DNA from: Nocardioides baekrokdamisoli
GTDB lineage: Bacteria > Actinomycetota > Actinomycetes > Propionibacteriales > Nocardioidaceae
Direction: 5' to 3'
Assembly: GCF_003945325.1 (NCBI RefSeq)
Contig: NZ_AP019307.1
Span: 1,798,001 to 1,862,000, forward strand
Length of the DNA stretch: 64,000 nt
Shown here: positions 14,711 through 23,690 of the stretch, in pieces
Layout: every line of letters starts with the position of its first letter
Numbering within the stretch: the first letter of the stretch is position 1
The notes under the pieces: model-generated
The model's input: only the letters and a program-made list of their open reading frames with translations
What the model was told of the DNA's origin: nothing
Database searches by the model: none
Position numbers and translations under genes: made by a program

Positions 14711-16412
14711 ACCGGACCTCCGCCGGCTCCAGGGCATCCCTCGAGTCAAGTGGTGCCAGACCACCGGGGCGAGCAACTACGAGGACGCCGACGATGCCGT
14801 CTTTCTGGCCGGTCAGTACGGGCTCATCCCAGATCCCTGGCAGGTCGACATCCTCCGCCAGTGGCTGGCACGCCGCGGCCGCGGGAACGCGCGCTGGGTG
14901 CACCGGTCCTGCGGGCTCGCCGTGCCCCGCCAGAATGGCAAGAACGGCGCTGTCGAGGTCCTCGAGCTCTACTGCCTCATCGTCCTGGGCGAGTGGATCC
15001 TCCACACCGCTCACGAGCTCAAGACCAGTCGGAAGGCCTTCAAGCGGCTCAAGCACTTCTTCGGCGAGAAGCGCGATGACCCCAACGCCAAGTTCCCCGA
15101 GCTCAACGCGCTCGTTGCTGACGTCCGCAACGTCAACGGCCAAGAAGCCATCATCCTCAAGGACCTGTGGCGAGTCGATGGCGCACTTGTCCGATCCATC
15201 GGGCGTCCGCTCGGGACCACCGTCGAGCACGTCGCTCGCGGCGGCCTCATCGAGTTCGCTACCCGAACCGGCGGCGGCGCGCGAGGCACCACCTACGACC
15301 GGCTGATCATCGACGAAGGTCAACACCTCGCAGAGGAAGACCTCGCCGCCGTTCGGCCGGTTATCTCGTCGGGCGCCCTGGGCAACAGCCAGATCGTCTA
15401 CCTCGGGACGCCTCCCGACCCCGACAAGTTGGGCGACGGCTTCGGCGCCGCCTTCTCACGAATCCGTTCCAACGCAGGCAACGACAAGGGTCTGTGCTGG
15501 ATCGAATACGGGGCGCCCGACGGACCAAGACCCGACCTCGAAGATCTCGTCCTCCTCTACGCCTGCAACCCGTCACTCGACATTCGACACGGCAACGGCG
15601 ACCACGGCCTGGACTGGGAAACCGTCGAAGGCGAACGCCTCGAGCTCAACCCGGACGCATATGCGCGCGAGCGCTACGGATGGTGGGGGAACCCCGAAGC
15701 AAAGAGCCACCGGGGAGTGATCGACATGGACCAGTGGCGTTCGCTCCGAGTCGCCGGCGACACGCTCCCCGCGCGCGGCCTCATCGTCGTCGACGTCGAC
15801 CCACACCTCGAGTGGACCAGCGTCGCGATCGCCACTGACGGTCCCAACGGTCGACCACTTGGCCTCGTTGATCGCCACGAAGGGCAGGGCTGGGTCGTCA
15901 AGCGCGTCAAGCAGCTGTACGACGACCTGGGCAAGAAGAACGTCCTCGAGGTAGCGCTCACGCCCACAGCCAAGATGTTCTCCGCTCCGCTGACCGCCGC
16001 CGGCATCGACCACAAGCAGCTCACGGCCGGCGACGTCGGCGCGGCCTGTATGGCCACCCAGAAGATGATCAAAGACGGCGAGCTCGCGCACGTTGCCCAG
16101 CCCGAGCTCGACGACGCAGCTCGATCGGCGATCACGAAGCTCACCAGCGAAACCCAGCAATGGGAACGCCGCGGCAACAAGACCGACATCAGCGCGCTGG
16201 TCGCCTTCTCGGTAGCGATCCATCGATGGGCGCTCACCGTCGCCGTGAAGCCCCGGACGGTGCCGGCGCCACGCACCAAGAGCAGCGCCGGGACAACAGC
16301 AAGAACGAAGCGTCCGGCCGAAGCCGCCAACCCCCTCGAGCAGAGCCCCAGCAGCCCTGCGCGGCCGCGCAGGGCCACAGGCGGGTTCGACCCCCGCTCG
16401 TCCGGCTTCTAG
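14691..16412 (+). CDS. Terminase large subunit
   Basis: 573 residues from GTG 14691, usual length for the family. The ATPase Walker A is VPRQNGKNG at about residues 78-86 and the Walker B is RLIIDEGQ, with Asp208 and Glu209. The C-terminal nuclease has acidic positions in GLIVVDVDPHLEWTSVAI and the later DISALVAFSVA. It powers DNA packaging and cuts concatemers at the portal. The neighbouring HNH gene points to cos-type ends, a point not settled by sequence. Confidence 0.95.
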   Translation: MSKRPAEPDLRRLQGIPRVKWCQTTGASNYEDADDAVFLAGQYGLIPDPWQVDILRQWLARRGRGNARWVHRSCGLAVPRQNGKNGAVEVLELYCLIVLGEWILHTAHELKTSRKAFKRLKHFFGEKRDDPNAKFPELNALVADVRNVNGQEAIILKDLWRVDGALVRSIGRPLGTTVEHVARGGLIEFATRTGGGARGTTYDRLIIDEGQHLAEEDLAAVRPVISSGALGNSQIVYLGTPPDPDKLGDGFGAAFSRIRSNAGNDKGLCWIEYGAPDGPRPDLEDLVLLYACNPSLDIRHGNGDHGLDWETVEGERLELNPDAYARERYGWWGNPEAKSHRGVIDMDQWRSLRVAGDTLPARGLIVVDVDPHLEWTSVAIATDGPNGRPLGLVDRHEGQGWVVKRVKQLYDDLGKKNVLEVALTPTAKMFSAPLTAAGIDHKQLTAGDVGAACMATQKMIKDGELAHVAQPELDDAARSAITKLTSETQQWERRGNKTDISALVAFSVAIHRWALTVAVKPRTVPAPRTKSSAGTTARTKRPAEAANPLEQSPSSPARPRRATGGFDPRSSGF

Positions 16413-16451
16413 GCCGCGTTGCGGGCCCACAGAGACCCAGAGGGAGGCGTA

Positions 16452-17825
16452 GTGGCCACCAAGAAGAAGGCTGCCCCGAAGGCCGCAACCTCAGCGGTCC
16501 GCGAGATGGGCTACACCGTCTCCACCCCCGGCCCGTTCTGGGCGATGCTGCAGACCGAGAAGACTCCCGAGCTGCGCTGGCCTCAGTCGCTGCAGGTCTT
16601 CGAGGACATGCTGGCTCAGGACGGCCAGGTCGACGCAACACTGAAGTCGATCACGACCCCGATCCTCCGGGCCGGCTGGCGTCTGGACGGTGCCGGGTGC
16701 CGTCCAGAGGTTGTCGCCCACGTCGCCAAGGACCTCGGCCTTCCCGTGGTCGGCCAGGACACCGACGTGCCGGCGACTCGCACCCGCGGCCGGTTCTCCT
16801 GGACCGAGCACCTGCAGATCGCCGTCCAGGATCACCTGCAGTTCGGTCACGCTGTCTTCGAGCAGCTGTACTACCTCGACCCCAACGACAACCTGCTGCA
16901 CCTCCGCAAACTGGGCTTCCGTCCGCAGCGATCCATCTTCGCCTGGGACATCGCCTCCGACGGCGGTCTCGTGTCCATCACGCAGTACGCCCGGGGCTTC
17001 CTCGCGCCGGCGTTCGGTGAGTGGGCCGGCGGCGGCGCAGTGGGCGCGACGCTGCCGGTGAGCCGACTCGTCGTGTACGTCAACGAGAAGCGCGGCGGGA
17101 ACTGGATTGGCCGCTCCGTCCTCCGGTCGTGCTACAAGAACTGGCTCCTCAAGGACCGGCTCCTGCGAATCCACGCACAGTCCGCCGACCGCAACGGAAT
17201 GGGCATCCCGGTCTACACCGCCGCCACCGATGGCGACACCGAGATCGAGGCCGGCCTGGAGATCGCCAGCAACATCCGCGCAGGCGACAACTCGGGCGTC
17301 TCGATCCCTAAGGACGCCGAGCTCGAGCTCATGGGTGTCACCGGGCAACTGATCGACCCGCTGAACGGCGTGAAGTACCACGACGAGCAGATCAGCCGCT
17401 CGATGCTGGCGAACGTCCTCAACCTCGGGCAAGCGAAGGCCACCGGATCCTGGGCGCTCGGGACGACCCTTATGGACATCCTGTCGCTCGCGATCGAGGC
17501 CATCGCCGAGAACGTCCGGGACACCGCGACGAAGCACATCATCGAAGACCTCGTGGACGTCAACTACGGCCCCGAGGAACCCGCACCGCGGCTCGTGTTT
17601 GACGAGATCGGATCCAAGAACGAGCAGGTAATCGCGGCAATCGCCTCCCTCGTTGAGGCCGGCGTGCTTCAGCCCGACGAAACCCTCGAGACCTTCATCC
17701 GCACCACCATCGGTCTTCCCTCCCGCGGCGGCAAGATCCTGCCCCCGCCAGCCACGGGCGCACCCAAGCCGCCACCCCAGATCTCTGTCGAGAACGACAC
17801 CAGTGACCCCCAGGAGGACTCGTGA
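16452..17825 (+). CDS. Portal protein (DUF935/Mu gp29-like)
   Basis: 457 residues from GTG 16452, with AGGGAGG 4-5 bp upstream. Features of the family are VFEDMLAQDGQVDATLKSIT, ILRAGWRLDGAGC, DHLQFGHAVFEQLYYLDPND and QISRSMLANVLNLGQAKATGS. Portals form the dodecameric DNA gate at one capsid vertex. The stop overlaps the protease start. The C-terminus is Pro-rich and acidic. Confidence 0.9.
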   Translation: MATKKKAAPKAATSAVREMGYTVSTPGPFWAMLQTEKTPELRWPQSLQVFEDMLAQDGQVDATLKSITTPILRAGWRLDGAGCRPEVVAHVAKDLGLPVVGQDTDVPATRTRGRFSWTEHLQIAVQDHLQFGHAVFEQLYYLDPNDNLLHLRKLGFRPQRSIFAWDIASDGGLVSITQYARGFLAPAFGEWAGGGAVGATLPVSRLVVYVNEKRGGNWIGRSVLRSCYKNWLLKDRLLRIHAQSADRNGMGIPVYTAATDGDTEIEAGLEIASNIRAGDNSGVSIPKDAELELMGVTGQLIDPLNGVKYHDEQISRSMLANVLNLGQAKATGSWALGTTLMDILSLAIEAIAENVRDTATKHIIEDLVDVNYGPEEPAPRLVFDEIGSKNEQVIAAIASLVEAGVLQPDETLETFIRTTIGLPSRGGKILPPPATGAPKPPPQISVENDTSDPQEDS

Positions 17826-19195
17826 CTCGTCGAGTGAACACCGCCGCACCGATTGAGCTTTCGGCCGCGCTGCCCGCAGCGGGCAGGCTCGCGATCGGCC
17901 GTGAGGCGCAGGCCTCCGCGGTCCCGAAGGTGTCGGTCGACGGCACCAAGGCCACGATCCGCATCTACGGGTCGATCGTGTCGTACTCCAGCTGGTGGGG
18001 CTCGGCGTCGGTGTGCGCGAACGACGTCGCCCAGGCGCTCGACGAACTCGACCCGGCCGTCACCGAGATCCAGGTCCGACTCAACAGTCCGGGCGGCGCC
18101 GCCTTCGAGGGCGTCGCCATCCTGAACCTCCTGCGCGCCCACCCCGCCAAGATCACCGCAGTCGTCGACGGCCTCGCAGCCTCGGCCGCGTCGGTGATCG
18201 CCGTGGGCTGTGACGAAACGATCATGTCGCCCGGCTCCGCACTGATGGTCCACAACCCGTCCGGCGGCGCCTGGGGCGAGGTCTCCGACCTCCAGAAGGT
18301 CATCAACCAGCTCAACTCGCTCACCGGCAACATGGCCGCCCTGTACGCCGAAGCCACCGGCTCCGGAACCGCCGATGACTGGGCCGCCGTCATGGACGCA
18401 GAGACCTGGTACACGGCCACCGAGGCCGTCGAGGCCGGCCTCGCGGACTCCACCCAAGTCGTGCCCGACGCCGGCAAGACAATCACCGCCGGCGGCACCG
18501 ACGACGAGTCTGAGATCGAGGTCGACTTCGAGGACGACGAGCTGATGTCGGCGCTCTTCGCACGCTTCGGCTACCGCTACGCCGGCCGCGACGCCGCCCC
18601 GGCACCCACCCAGATCGCCGCCGCGGCGCTGGCCCACATTCCCCCGACCGCGTCCGCGGACGGGCACACCAAAACCGCACAGAAGGAGACCGCGATGGCA
18701 TTGCCGGAGCTGATCACCAACGCGCGGCAGGAGCTCGGCCTTGCCGAGACCGCGGACGAGGCCACCGTTGTGGCGGCTCTCTCCGAGGCTCTTGGCATCC
18801 AGCCGGCCGCCCCTGTCGCAACCGCCACGGCGGCGATCCCGGAGGGCATGTCCCTCATCGAGACCGACGTCCTCACCGAGCTGCGCACCGGCGCCGAAGA
18901 CGGCCGCGCAGCCCGCGCCCAGCAGATCGCGTCCCACCGCGACAGCCTGATCACCGCGGCCATCGCCGCAGGCAAGATCTCGCCGGCCCGCAAGGACCAT
19001 TGGATCAAGCAGTTCGCGGCCGACGCGGAAGGTGCCGAGCAGGTGCTCGCGCAGCTCGAGCCCGGCCTGATCCCGGTCGACGAGCGTGGCCACGCCGGCG
19101 ACGTCGACTCGTCCTCTACGCCGCAAGTCAGCGCCGACGCCCTCGACGCCCTCGGCGCGACGTTCGGCCTCCAGAAGGGAGCCCTCAATGGCTGA
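17822..19195 (+). CDS. ClpP-like head maturation protease fused to scaffold
   Basis: 457 residues. Residues about 35-225 form a ClpP-type serine protease: RIYGSIVSYSSWWG, VRLNSPGGAAFEGVAI, VDGLAASAASVIAVG with Ser121, and LMVHNPSGGAWG with His144. The Ser-His spacing of 23 matches ClpP. The remaining 160 residues are helical scaffold, with TDVLTELRTGAEDGRAARAQ and KISPARKDHWIKQFA, like the end of Mu-type protease proteins. In such phages the protease digests the scaffold after capsid assembly. A separate start at 18695 probably makes scaffold alone. Confidence 0.92.
   Translation: MTRRVNTAAPIELSAALPAAGRLAIGREAQASAVPKVSVDGTKATIRIYGSIVSYSSWWGSASVCANDVAQALDELDPAVTEIQVRLNSPGGAAFEGVAILNLLRAHPAKITAVVDGLAASAASVIAVGCDETIMSPGSALMVHNPSGGAWGEVSDLQKVINQLNSLTGNMAALYAEATGSGTADDWAAVMDAETWYTATEAVEAGLADSTQVVPDAGKTITAGGTDDESEIEVDFEDDELMSALFARFGYRYAGRDAAPAPTQIAAAALAHIPPTASADGHTKTAQKETAMALPELITNARQELGLAETADEATVVAALSEALGIQPAAPVATATAAIPEGMSLIETDVLTELRTGAEDGRAARAQQIASHRDSLITAAIAAGKISPARKDHWIKQFAADAEGAEQVLAQLEPGLIPVDERGHAGDVDSSSTPQVSADALDALGATFGLQKGALNG
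18695..19195 (+). CDS. Nested scaffold protein (internal in-frame start)
   Basis: ATG 18695 lies in frame within the protease gene and has AAGGAG 6 bp upstream, a better ribosome binding site than the protease start. It would yield a 166-residue scaffold beginning MALPELITNARQELGLAETA. This matches the established protease/scaffold nesting of Mu gpI/gpZ and lambda C/Nu3. Expression is inferred from the site alone. Confidence 0.7.
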   Translation: MALPELITNARQELGLAETADEATVVAALSEALGIQPAAPVATATAAIPEGMSLIETDVLTELRTGAEDGRAARAQQIASHRDSLITAAIAAGKISPARKDHWIKQFAADAEGAEQVLAQLEPGLIPVDERGHAGDVDSSSTPQVSADALDALGATFGLQKGALNG

Positions 19196-19550
19196 GTACC
19201 TGCCCAAGACCGATGACGCGATCGCGTGGAAGGTTCTTGCGACCGCAGCGATCACCGGCGGCCTCATGGTCGACAACAACGGTGCGATCGCCGGTGCCAA
19301 CTCCGCGATCTGGCTTGGCATCGCCGGCCACGACGCGAACATCGGCGACACCGTGACCACCTTCCTCGACGACATTCAGCGGCCGATCGCGGCCGCTGGC
19401 GGTGTCGCCAAGAACGACCGCCTCAAGTGCGCTGCCGGCGGAACGCTCACCACCTGGGTCTCCGGCACCGACGCCGCCGACCTCCTCGTGGGCTTCGCCC
19501 TCGAGGCAGGCGCCGCAGGCGCCAAGTTCGCCGCGAAGTTCATCCGCTGA
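19188..19550 (+). CDS. Capsid decoration protein
   Basis: 120 residues, starting at ATG 19188 and overlapping the protease stop by 8 bp. Beta-rich with small residues (AWKVLATAAITGGLMVDNNG, GDTVTTFLDDIQRPIAAAGG), the pattern of head decoration proteins such as lambda gpD or the DUF2190 family. Its place between scaffold and major capsid genes supports this. The exact family is not certain. Confidence 0.75.
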   Translation: MAEYLPKTDDAIAWKVLATAAITGGLMVDNNGAIAGANSAIWLGIAGHDANIGDTVTTFLDDIQRPIAAAGGVAKNDRLKCAAGGTLTTWVSGTDAADLLVGFALEAGAAGAKFAAKFIR

Positions 19551-19568
19551 AAGGGGTCTGAATTAGCC

Positions 19569-20489
19569 ATGGCAAACCAGGACTACTCGACCAACCCGTC
19601 CCTCAACAACGGTCAGATCACCGTTGACTACCTGATGAACAACCCGGTCATCCTCTACCGCCTGCTGCGCACCCTCGTGCAGCAGCGACTGGTCGGCGGG
19701 CGGCTGCTCACGGGTCGCGTCAACCTGACCGGCACCGGTTCGGTCGTCTACGAGACGAACGAGTCGATCTTCACGAACGACGTTCCGGAGATCATCGACC
19801 AGCTTGGTGAGTACCCGCTCACCGACACGACCGGCGCGGTCACCAACATCGCCACGAGCCTGAAGCGCGGCCAGGCGACGCTCGTCTCCGACGAGCTCGT
19901 CGCACGCAACCGCATGGACGTGCTCCAGCGCAAGCTGATCAAGCTCGCGAACTTCCTGGTGTTCAACTTCGACTCTGTCACCCTCTCGGCGATCGCCACC
20001 GCGGTCACCCAGACGCAGGGTGCGAGCGTCGCGTGGAACGCCGCGGGTGCCGACCAGTTCCTCGACCTCCTGCTTTCGGGCGCCAAGGTCGACGCGTTGA
20101 ACCAGGGGTACGCCGTCGACAGTGTCGCGGCCGAGCCGATCTCGTGGGCGCGACTGGTCGCATCGCTGGCGAAGACCTTCGCGGGCGCGCTGGACTTCGA
20201 GGGCATCCTTCGGACGGGCACGGTCGTCGAGATCGCGGGCCTGACCCTGATGAAGACCACGAACCTGCCGTCCGGCGTCAAGGTCATGGTCGCCGACTCC
20301 ACCCAGCTCGGCTCCATCGGCTGGGAGGACCTCGGTGGCGGCTACCAGGGCGACCCGTCCGACCCGACCGCGGCCGAGTTCAAGCGGATCCGCAAGGACG
20401 AGAACGACGGCTGGAAGATCCAGGGTCGCAAGACCGGCGTCCCGCTCGTCCAGGAGCCGAACGCGGCCGTCATCGTGACGGGGGTCTGA
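19569..20489 (+). CDS. Major capsid protein
   Basis: 306 residues, typical HK97-fold size. Motifs include LRTLVQQRLVGGRLLTGRVN, a strand-rich middle (TATLV-type segment KRGQATLVSDELVARNRMDV) and a C-terminal domain ending KTGVPLVQEPNAAVIVTGV. Highest expected expression of the late operon. It has no N-terminal delta domain, fitting the separate scaffold. Assigned mainly by position after protease and decoration protein. Confidence 0.88.
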   Translation: MANQDYSTNPSLNNGQITVDYLMNNPVILYRLLRTLVQQRLVGGRLLTGRVNLTGTGSVVYETNESIFTNDVPEIIDQLGEYPLTDTTGAVTNIATSLKRGQATLVSDELVARNRMDVLQRKLIKLANFLVFNFDSVTLSAIATAVTQTQGASVAWNAAGADQFLDLLLSGAKVDALNQGYAVDSVAAEPISWARLVASLAKTFAGALDFEGILRTGTVVEIAGLTLMKTTNLPSGVKVMVADSTQLGSIGWEDLGGGYQGDPSDPTAAEFKRIRKDENDGWKIQGRKTGVPLVQEPNAAVIVTGV

Positions 20490-20492
20490 GCC

Positions 20493-20813
20493 ATGGCGAA
20501 GATCCTCATCGGCAAGTCCCCGCTAACCATCGTCAAGAACCTCGACGGGACGCACCGGTACGTCTACCAGGGCAGCGGCGTTGACGCCGCAGCACTGGAC
20601 CAGGCGGACGCCGAGCGCCTCATCGAGGGCGGCCACCTGGCCGTGGCCGACGCAGTTCCGTCGGACGGCGACATCGACCTGGCAAAGGCGAACAAGGCCG
20701 CGCTCCTGGCGCACGCCGAGACGCTGGGGCTCAGCCTCAACGAGTCGGCGACCAAGGCCCAGATCGTCGAAGCCATCGAGGCCCATGTGGCTGAGCAGGA
20801 CGACGAGGCCTGA
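20493..20813 (+). CDS. Head protein with HeH/SAP-like C-terminus
   Basis: 106 residues. The C-terminal 35 residues (AKANKAALLAHAETLGLSLN, TKAQIVEAIEAH) form a helix-extended-loop-helix SAP/HeH motif, which binds DNA or protein in other phage head genes. The next gene carries a second copy of the same motif. Follows the capsid gene by 3 bp. Role unknown, probably in head completion. Confidence 0.72.
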   Translation: MAKILIGKSPLTIVKNLDGTHRYVYQGSGVDAAALDQADAERLIEGGHLAVADAVPSDGDIDLAKANKAALLAHAETLGLSLNESATKAQIVEAIEAHVAEQDDEA

Positions 20814-21076
20814 TGTCCACCGCGACGGTCCCGACCCACATCCGCACGACGGACGGGGTCGTCAAGGTCGACGCTGGGCAGCGCATCCCTGAGGGTGCGC
20901 TGCCCAGCGAGGTCGTCCGCCTCGCGGCCGCCGGCATCATCCAGCCGGATGCCGTCAACTTCAAGGCGATGAACCTCGCCGACTTGAAGGCCTGGGCGGC
21001 CGACCATGGCGTCGACCTGGGCGAGGCGACCAAGAAGGCCGACATCATCGCTGCGCTCGAGGCCGCAGGCGTCTGA
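20813..21076 (+). CDS. Second head protein with HeH/SAP-like C-terminus
   Basis: 87 residues, overlapping the previous stop by one base. The C-terminus (MNLADLKAWAADHGVDLGEA, TKKADIIAALEAAG) repeats the HeH/SAP motif of the previous gene. The N-terminal part is different (IRTTDGVVKVDAGQRIPEG). Adjacent genes sharing one end domain suggest a duplicated module. Confidence 0.72.
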   Translation: MSTATVPTHIRTTDGVVKVDAGQRIPEGALPSEVVRLAAAGIIQPDAVNFKAMNLADLKAWAADHGVDLGEATKKADIIAALEAAGV

Positions 21077-21543
21077 TGGCCCTCGTAGACGACATCACCC
21101 AGACGAAGGTCGCCGGCCTGCTCGAGGAACGCGAGCCCGCGATCCTCACCAGCACCGACTCCGACGAGATCGCTCGCTTCCAGGCGCGCGTGCTGGGTGC
21201 CTCTGTCTACGTCCGTGTCCTCACTGGCGGCGACCCGCCGGCTGGTCCCATCCGGGACCTGGCTGTCGAGGCGATCGCCGTGCAGACGGCGTCGGAGATC
21301 GAATACGCCGAGTACCCCGAACAGCAGGCTCCCGGCGACCCCGGCCGCGGATACCACCTGCACCAGCGGTACCTCGAGCTGCTTGGTCAGCTCACGAACC
21401 TCATCAAGAACCTCGGCGGGATTCCCACCGACGGCGGTGCCAACGGCGTGAACATCACACCGAGGCCGCGAGGGAACTTCCCGCCGGCGGAGTGCTACCC
21501 CGACCGGGTCATCGACTACACGCGTCGCCGCGGCCCGAACTGA
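21076..21543 (+). CDS. Head-tail connector protein
   Basis: 155 residues, beginning MALVDDITQTKVAGLLEERE. Helical, with AVEAIAVQTASEIEYAEYPE, the sort of size and position expected for a head completion or connector protein (HK97 gp6-like). The conserved family is not certain. Overlaps the previous gene by one base. Confidence 0.65.
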   Translation: MALVDDITQTKVAGLLEEREPAILTSTDSDEIARFQARVLGASVYVRVLTGGDPPAGPIRDLAVEAIAVQTASEIEYAEYPEQQAPGDPGRGYHLHQRYLELLGQLTNLIKNLGGIPTDGGANGVNITPRPRGNFPPAECYPDRVIDYTRRRGPN

Positions 21544-21552
21544 CAGGTCGCG

Positions 21553-21972
21553 ATGTCCCTCGACATCGTCGTTGACGACACCCGGGTACTGCATCGCCTG
21601 CAGACCGTCCAGGAACGCCTCGAGGACGACAAGCGCCTCCTCGGCCACCTGTCCGAACTTCTGACTGGCTACATCAAGGAGACCTACGACACCGCGGACG
21701 ACGGCAAGTGGGCGCCCGACGACGTCGTCACCACGTCAGAGAAGGGCAGTAGCCGCATCCTCATCGACACCGGACTCCTGCTCCGCAGCCTCACCGACCC
21801 GCACATCGACGGGGAAGCCGTGAAGGCCACCAGCGGGCCCGCCAAGTACGCCGGGTACCTCAAGGCCGGCGCCCGTGGAACCGCGAAGCGCGACCCCCTC
21901 CCCGCGCCGTCGGAGCGGCTGGTCATCGACTGGGCGTCGTCCCTCCTGAAGCACATCGTCGAGGAGCTCTGA
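21553..21972 (+). CDS. Virion morphogenesis / tail completion protein (Mu gpG/HK97 gp10-like)
   Basis: 139 residues. LLGHLSELLTGYIKETYDTA, the central ILIDTGLLLRSLTD and KYAGYLKAGARGTAKRDPLP match the phage virion morphogenesis family, in which the R(I/L)LxDTGxLxxSI and YAxxHQxG elements are characteristic. It joins the tail to the head. The last base is shared with the next start (TGATG). Confidence 0.82.
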   Translation: MSLDIVVDDTRVLHRLQTVQERLEDDKRLLGHLSELLTGYIKETYDTADDGKWAPDDVVTTSEKGSSRILIDTGLLLRSLTDPHIDGEAVKATSGPAKYAGYLKAGARGTAKRDPLPAPSERLVIDWASSLLKHIVEEL

Positions 21973-22532
21973 TGGTCACACCGATCCGCTCCGTCGACGA
22001 GCTCTGCACTGCAGCCGAGACGATCCTCAAGACCTACCTGGTCAACACGATGACCGGCTTCGGGTACACCACCGGTGCTGGCTACAAGCCGATCAAGACA
22101 TGGCAGCAAGTCCCGACCGTCACAGCGCTGTCGACCGCCGACCTCCCGGGCATCGCGATCGTCGCCTCCGACACCGTGGGCGACCCCATCTACCAGGCGG
22201 TCACCGACACCTGGCTCACGACCTGGCGGATCTCCACCGGCCTGTACGTCCGGGGCGGCACTCACGACGAAACCCAGGCCCGCGTGCGGAACTACATCGC
22301 CGCGATCCGAGCCACCTACCTGACCCACAAGAGCCTCGGCGGGTACTGCAGGCCTATCCAGTGGAAGGGCGAGGGCTACAACCTTCTCCCGGCCCGCAAC
22401 GAGGCCCGCACGATCGCCGCCGGCGCCTGCACGTTCGACGCCACCGTCGAAGTCACCACCAAGCCGCTGCAGCTCGACCTGCCGACTGTGGCCACCACAC
22501 AGACCACCGTCACCGCCCACCCGGGCTCCTGA
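21972..22532 (+). CDS. Tail terminator-like protein
   Basis: 186 residues between connector and sheath genes. Mixed alpha/beta, with DLPGIAIVASDTVGDPIYQA and TWRISTGLYVRGGTHDETQA, as in tail terminator or tail completion proteins that cap the tail tube. Assigned by position and general pattern only. Confidence 0.65.
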   Translation: MVTPIRSVDELCTAAETILKTYLVNTMTGFGYTTGAGYKPIKTWQQVPTVTALSTADLPGIAIVASDTVGDPIYQAVTDTWLTTWRISTGLYVRGGTHDETQARVRNYIAAIRATYLTHKSLGGYCRPIQWKGEGYNLLPARNEARTIAAGACTFDATVEVTTKPLQLDLPTVATTQTTVTAHPGS

Positions 22533-22574
22533 CGGCCAAGTGCAACACCCCAACTCACCCCTCAAGGAGGAACC

Positions 22575-23687
22575 GTGACGCGACCCCAGGTCCTCGTCAA
22601 CGTCGCCGCCGCTCTTCAAGAGCGCGGCGCACCCACCGACACCGGTGTCGCCTTCATGGTGTACGCCGGCGCCACCGGCTCGACCACCCCGGTCGACTGC
22701 TACAGCAAGACCGACGCCCTCGCATCGTTGGCGCCGGACGCGATCGCGACCTACGTCGGGGATGCCCTCACGCAGGGTGCCCCGAAGGTGACGCTCCTGC
22801 GCGCGGCCGCGGTCGACGCGTCCGCCGTCACGCAGGCTGAATGGGCGACGGCCCTGGCGATGCTCACCATCGACCTCGGCCCCGGTCAGGTCCTCATCCC
22901 GGGCATCACCACCACGGCAGCCCACGACGCTCTGTTGGCTCACGGGGCGGCGACCGGGCGCTGTGTGCTCCTCGACGCCGCAGAGGACGCTGCCGCCGCC
23001 GACATCGCCACCCTCGCGGTGTCGTTGGCCGCGGCCGCCGGATCCACCAACGCCGGCCTCATCGCCGGATGGTCGGTCTTCCCGACGACCAGCGGCGCTA
23101 CCCGTGTCGTCCCCGGATCCGTCATCGCTGCTGGCCTGTGCGGCCGCGGTGACGCTGCCGCCGGGCACGCCAACAACGCACCCGCCGCCGACCAGGGCCG
23201 CGGAGCTGGCTACGTCCACGGTGCGTCGACCCTGTCGGTGCTCTACAGCGACAGCGATCACGACACCCTCAACGACGCCGGCGTCTGCGTCTTCAGGGTG
23301 TACCTCGGCCAGCCCCAGCTCTACGGATGGGTCAGCCTCTCCACCGACCCGAACTACCGGCAGCTCAACTGGGGCCGCATGGCGATGCAGCTCCGAGCCG
23401 GTATTGCCGCCGCCGCATCCACGTTCCTCTTCCGGCAGATCGACGCCCAGGGCTTCCTGTACAGCGAACTCGCCGGGATGCTGCGCGGCTACCTCGCCCC
23501 GCTGTGGGCCGCCGGCGCCCTCTTCGGCACCAGTGCCGCCGATGCCTTCGGCGTCGACGTCGCCGGCGTCAACACGCCCAGCACGGTCGCCGCCGGCGAG
23601 CTGCACGCCGCCGTCGACGCCTCCCTGTCCCCGCACACCGAGAAGGTCGTCATCGACGTGGTGACCAACATCGCCCAAGGAGCCTGA
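22575..23687 (+). CDS. Tail sheath protein
   Basis: 370 residues from GTG 22575 with AAGGAGG 5 bp upstream. The family pattern is clear: VNVAAALQERGAPTDTGVAF at the start, GVASVFP-like and SGATRVVPGSVIAAGLCGRG, then HANNAPAADQGRGAGYVHG, and a C-terminal domain with FRQIDAQGFLYSELAGMLRG. Sheath subunits contract around the tube on infection. This gene makes the phage contractile-tailed. Confidence 0.9.
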   Translation: MTRPQVLVNVAAALQERGAPTDTGVAFMVYAGATGSTTPVDCYSKTDALASLAPDAIATYVGDALTQGAPKVTLLRAAAVDASAVTQAEWATALAMLTIDLGPGQVLIPGITTTAAHDALLAHGAATGRCVLLDAAEDAAAADIATLAVSLAAAAGSTNAGLIAGWSVFPTTSGATRVVPGSVIAAGLCGRGDAAAGHANNAPAADQGRGAGYVHGASTLSVLYSDSDHDTLNDAGVCVFRVYLGQPQLYGWVSLSTDPNYRQLNWGRMAMQLRAGIAAAASTFLFRQIDAQGFLYSELAGMLRGYLAPLWAAGALFGTSAADAFGVDVAGVNTPSTVAAGELHAAVDASLSPHTEKVVIDVVTNIAQGA

Positions 23688-23690
23688 GCC

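Noticed and set aside
14680-16440. Siphovirus classification from the HNH-terminase-capsid layout
   Set aside because: The sheath, gp25, gpJ and gpI genes downstream show a contractile tail.
17669-19375. 568-codon minus-strand frame opposite the protease gene
   Set aside because: Mirror of a high-GC coding region with GTG/ATG starts by chance.
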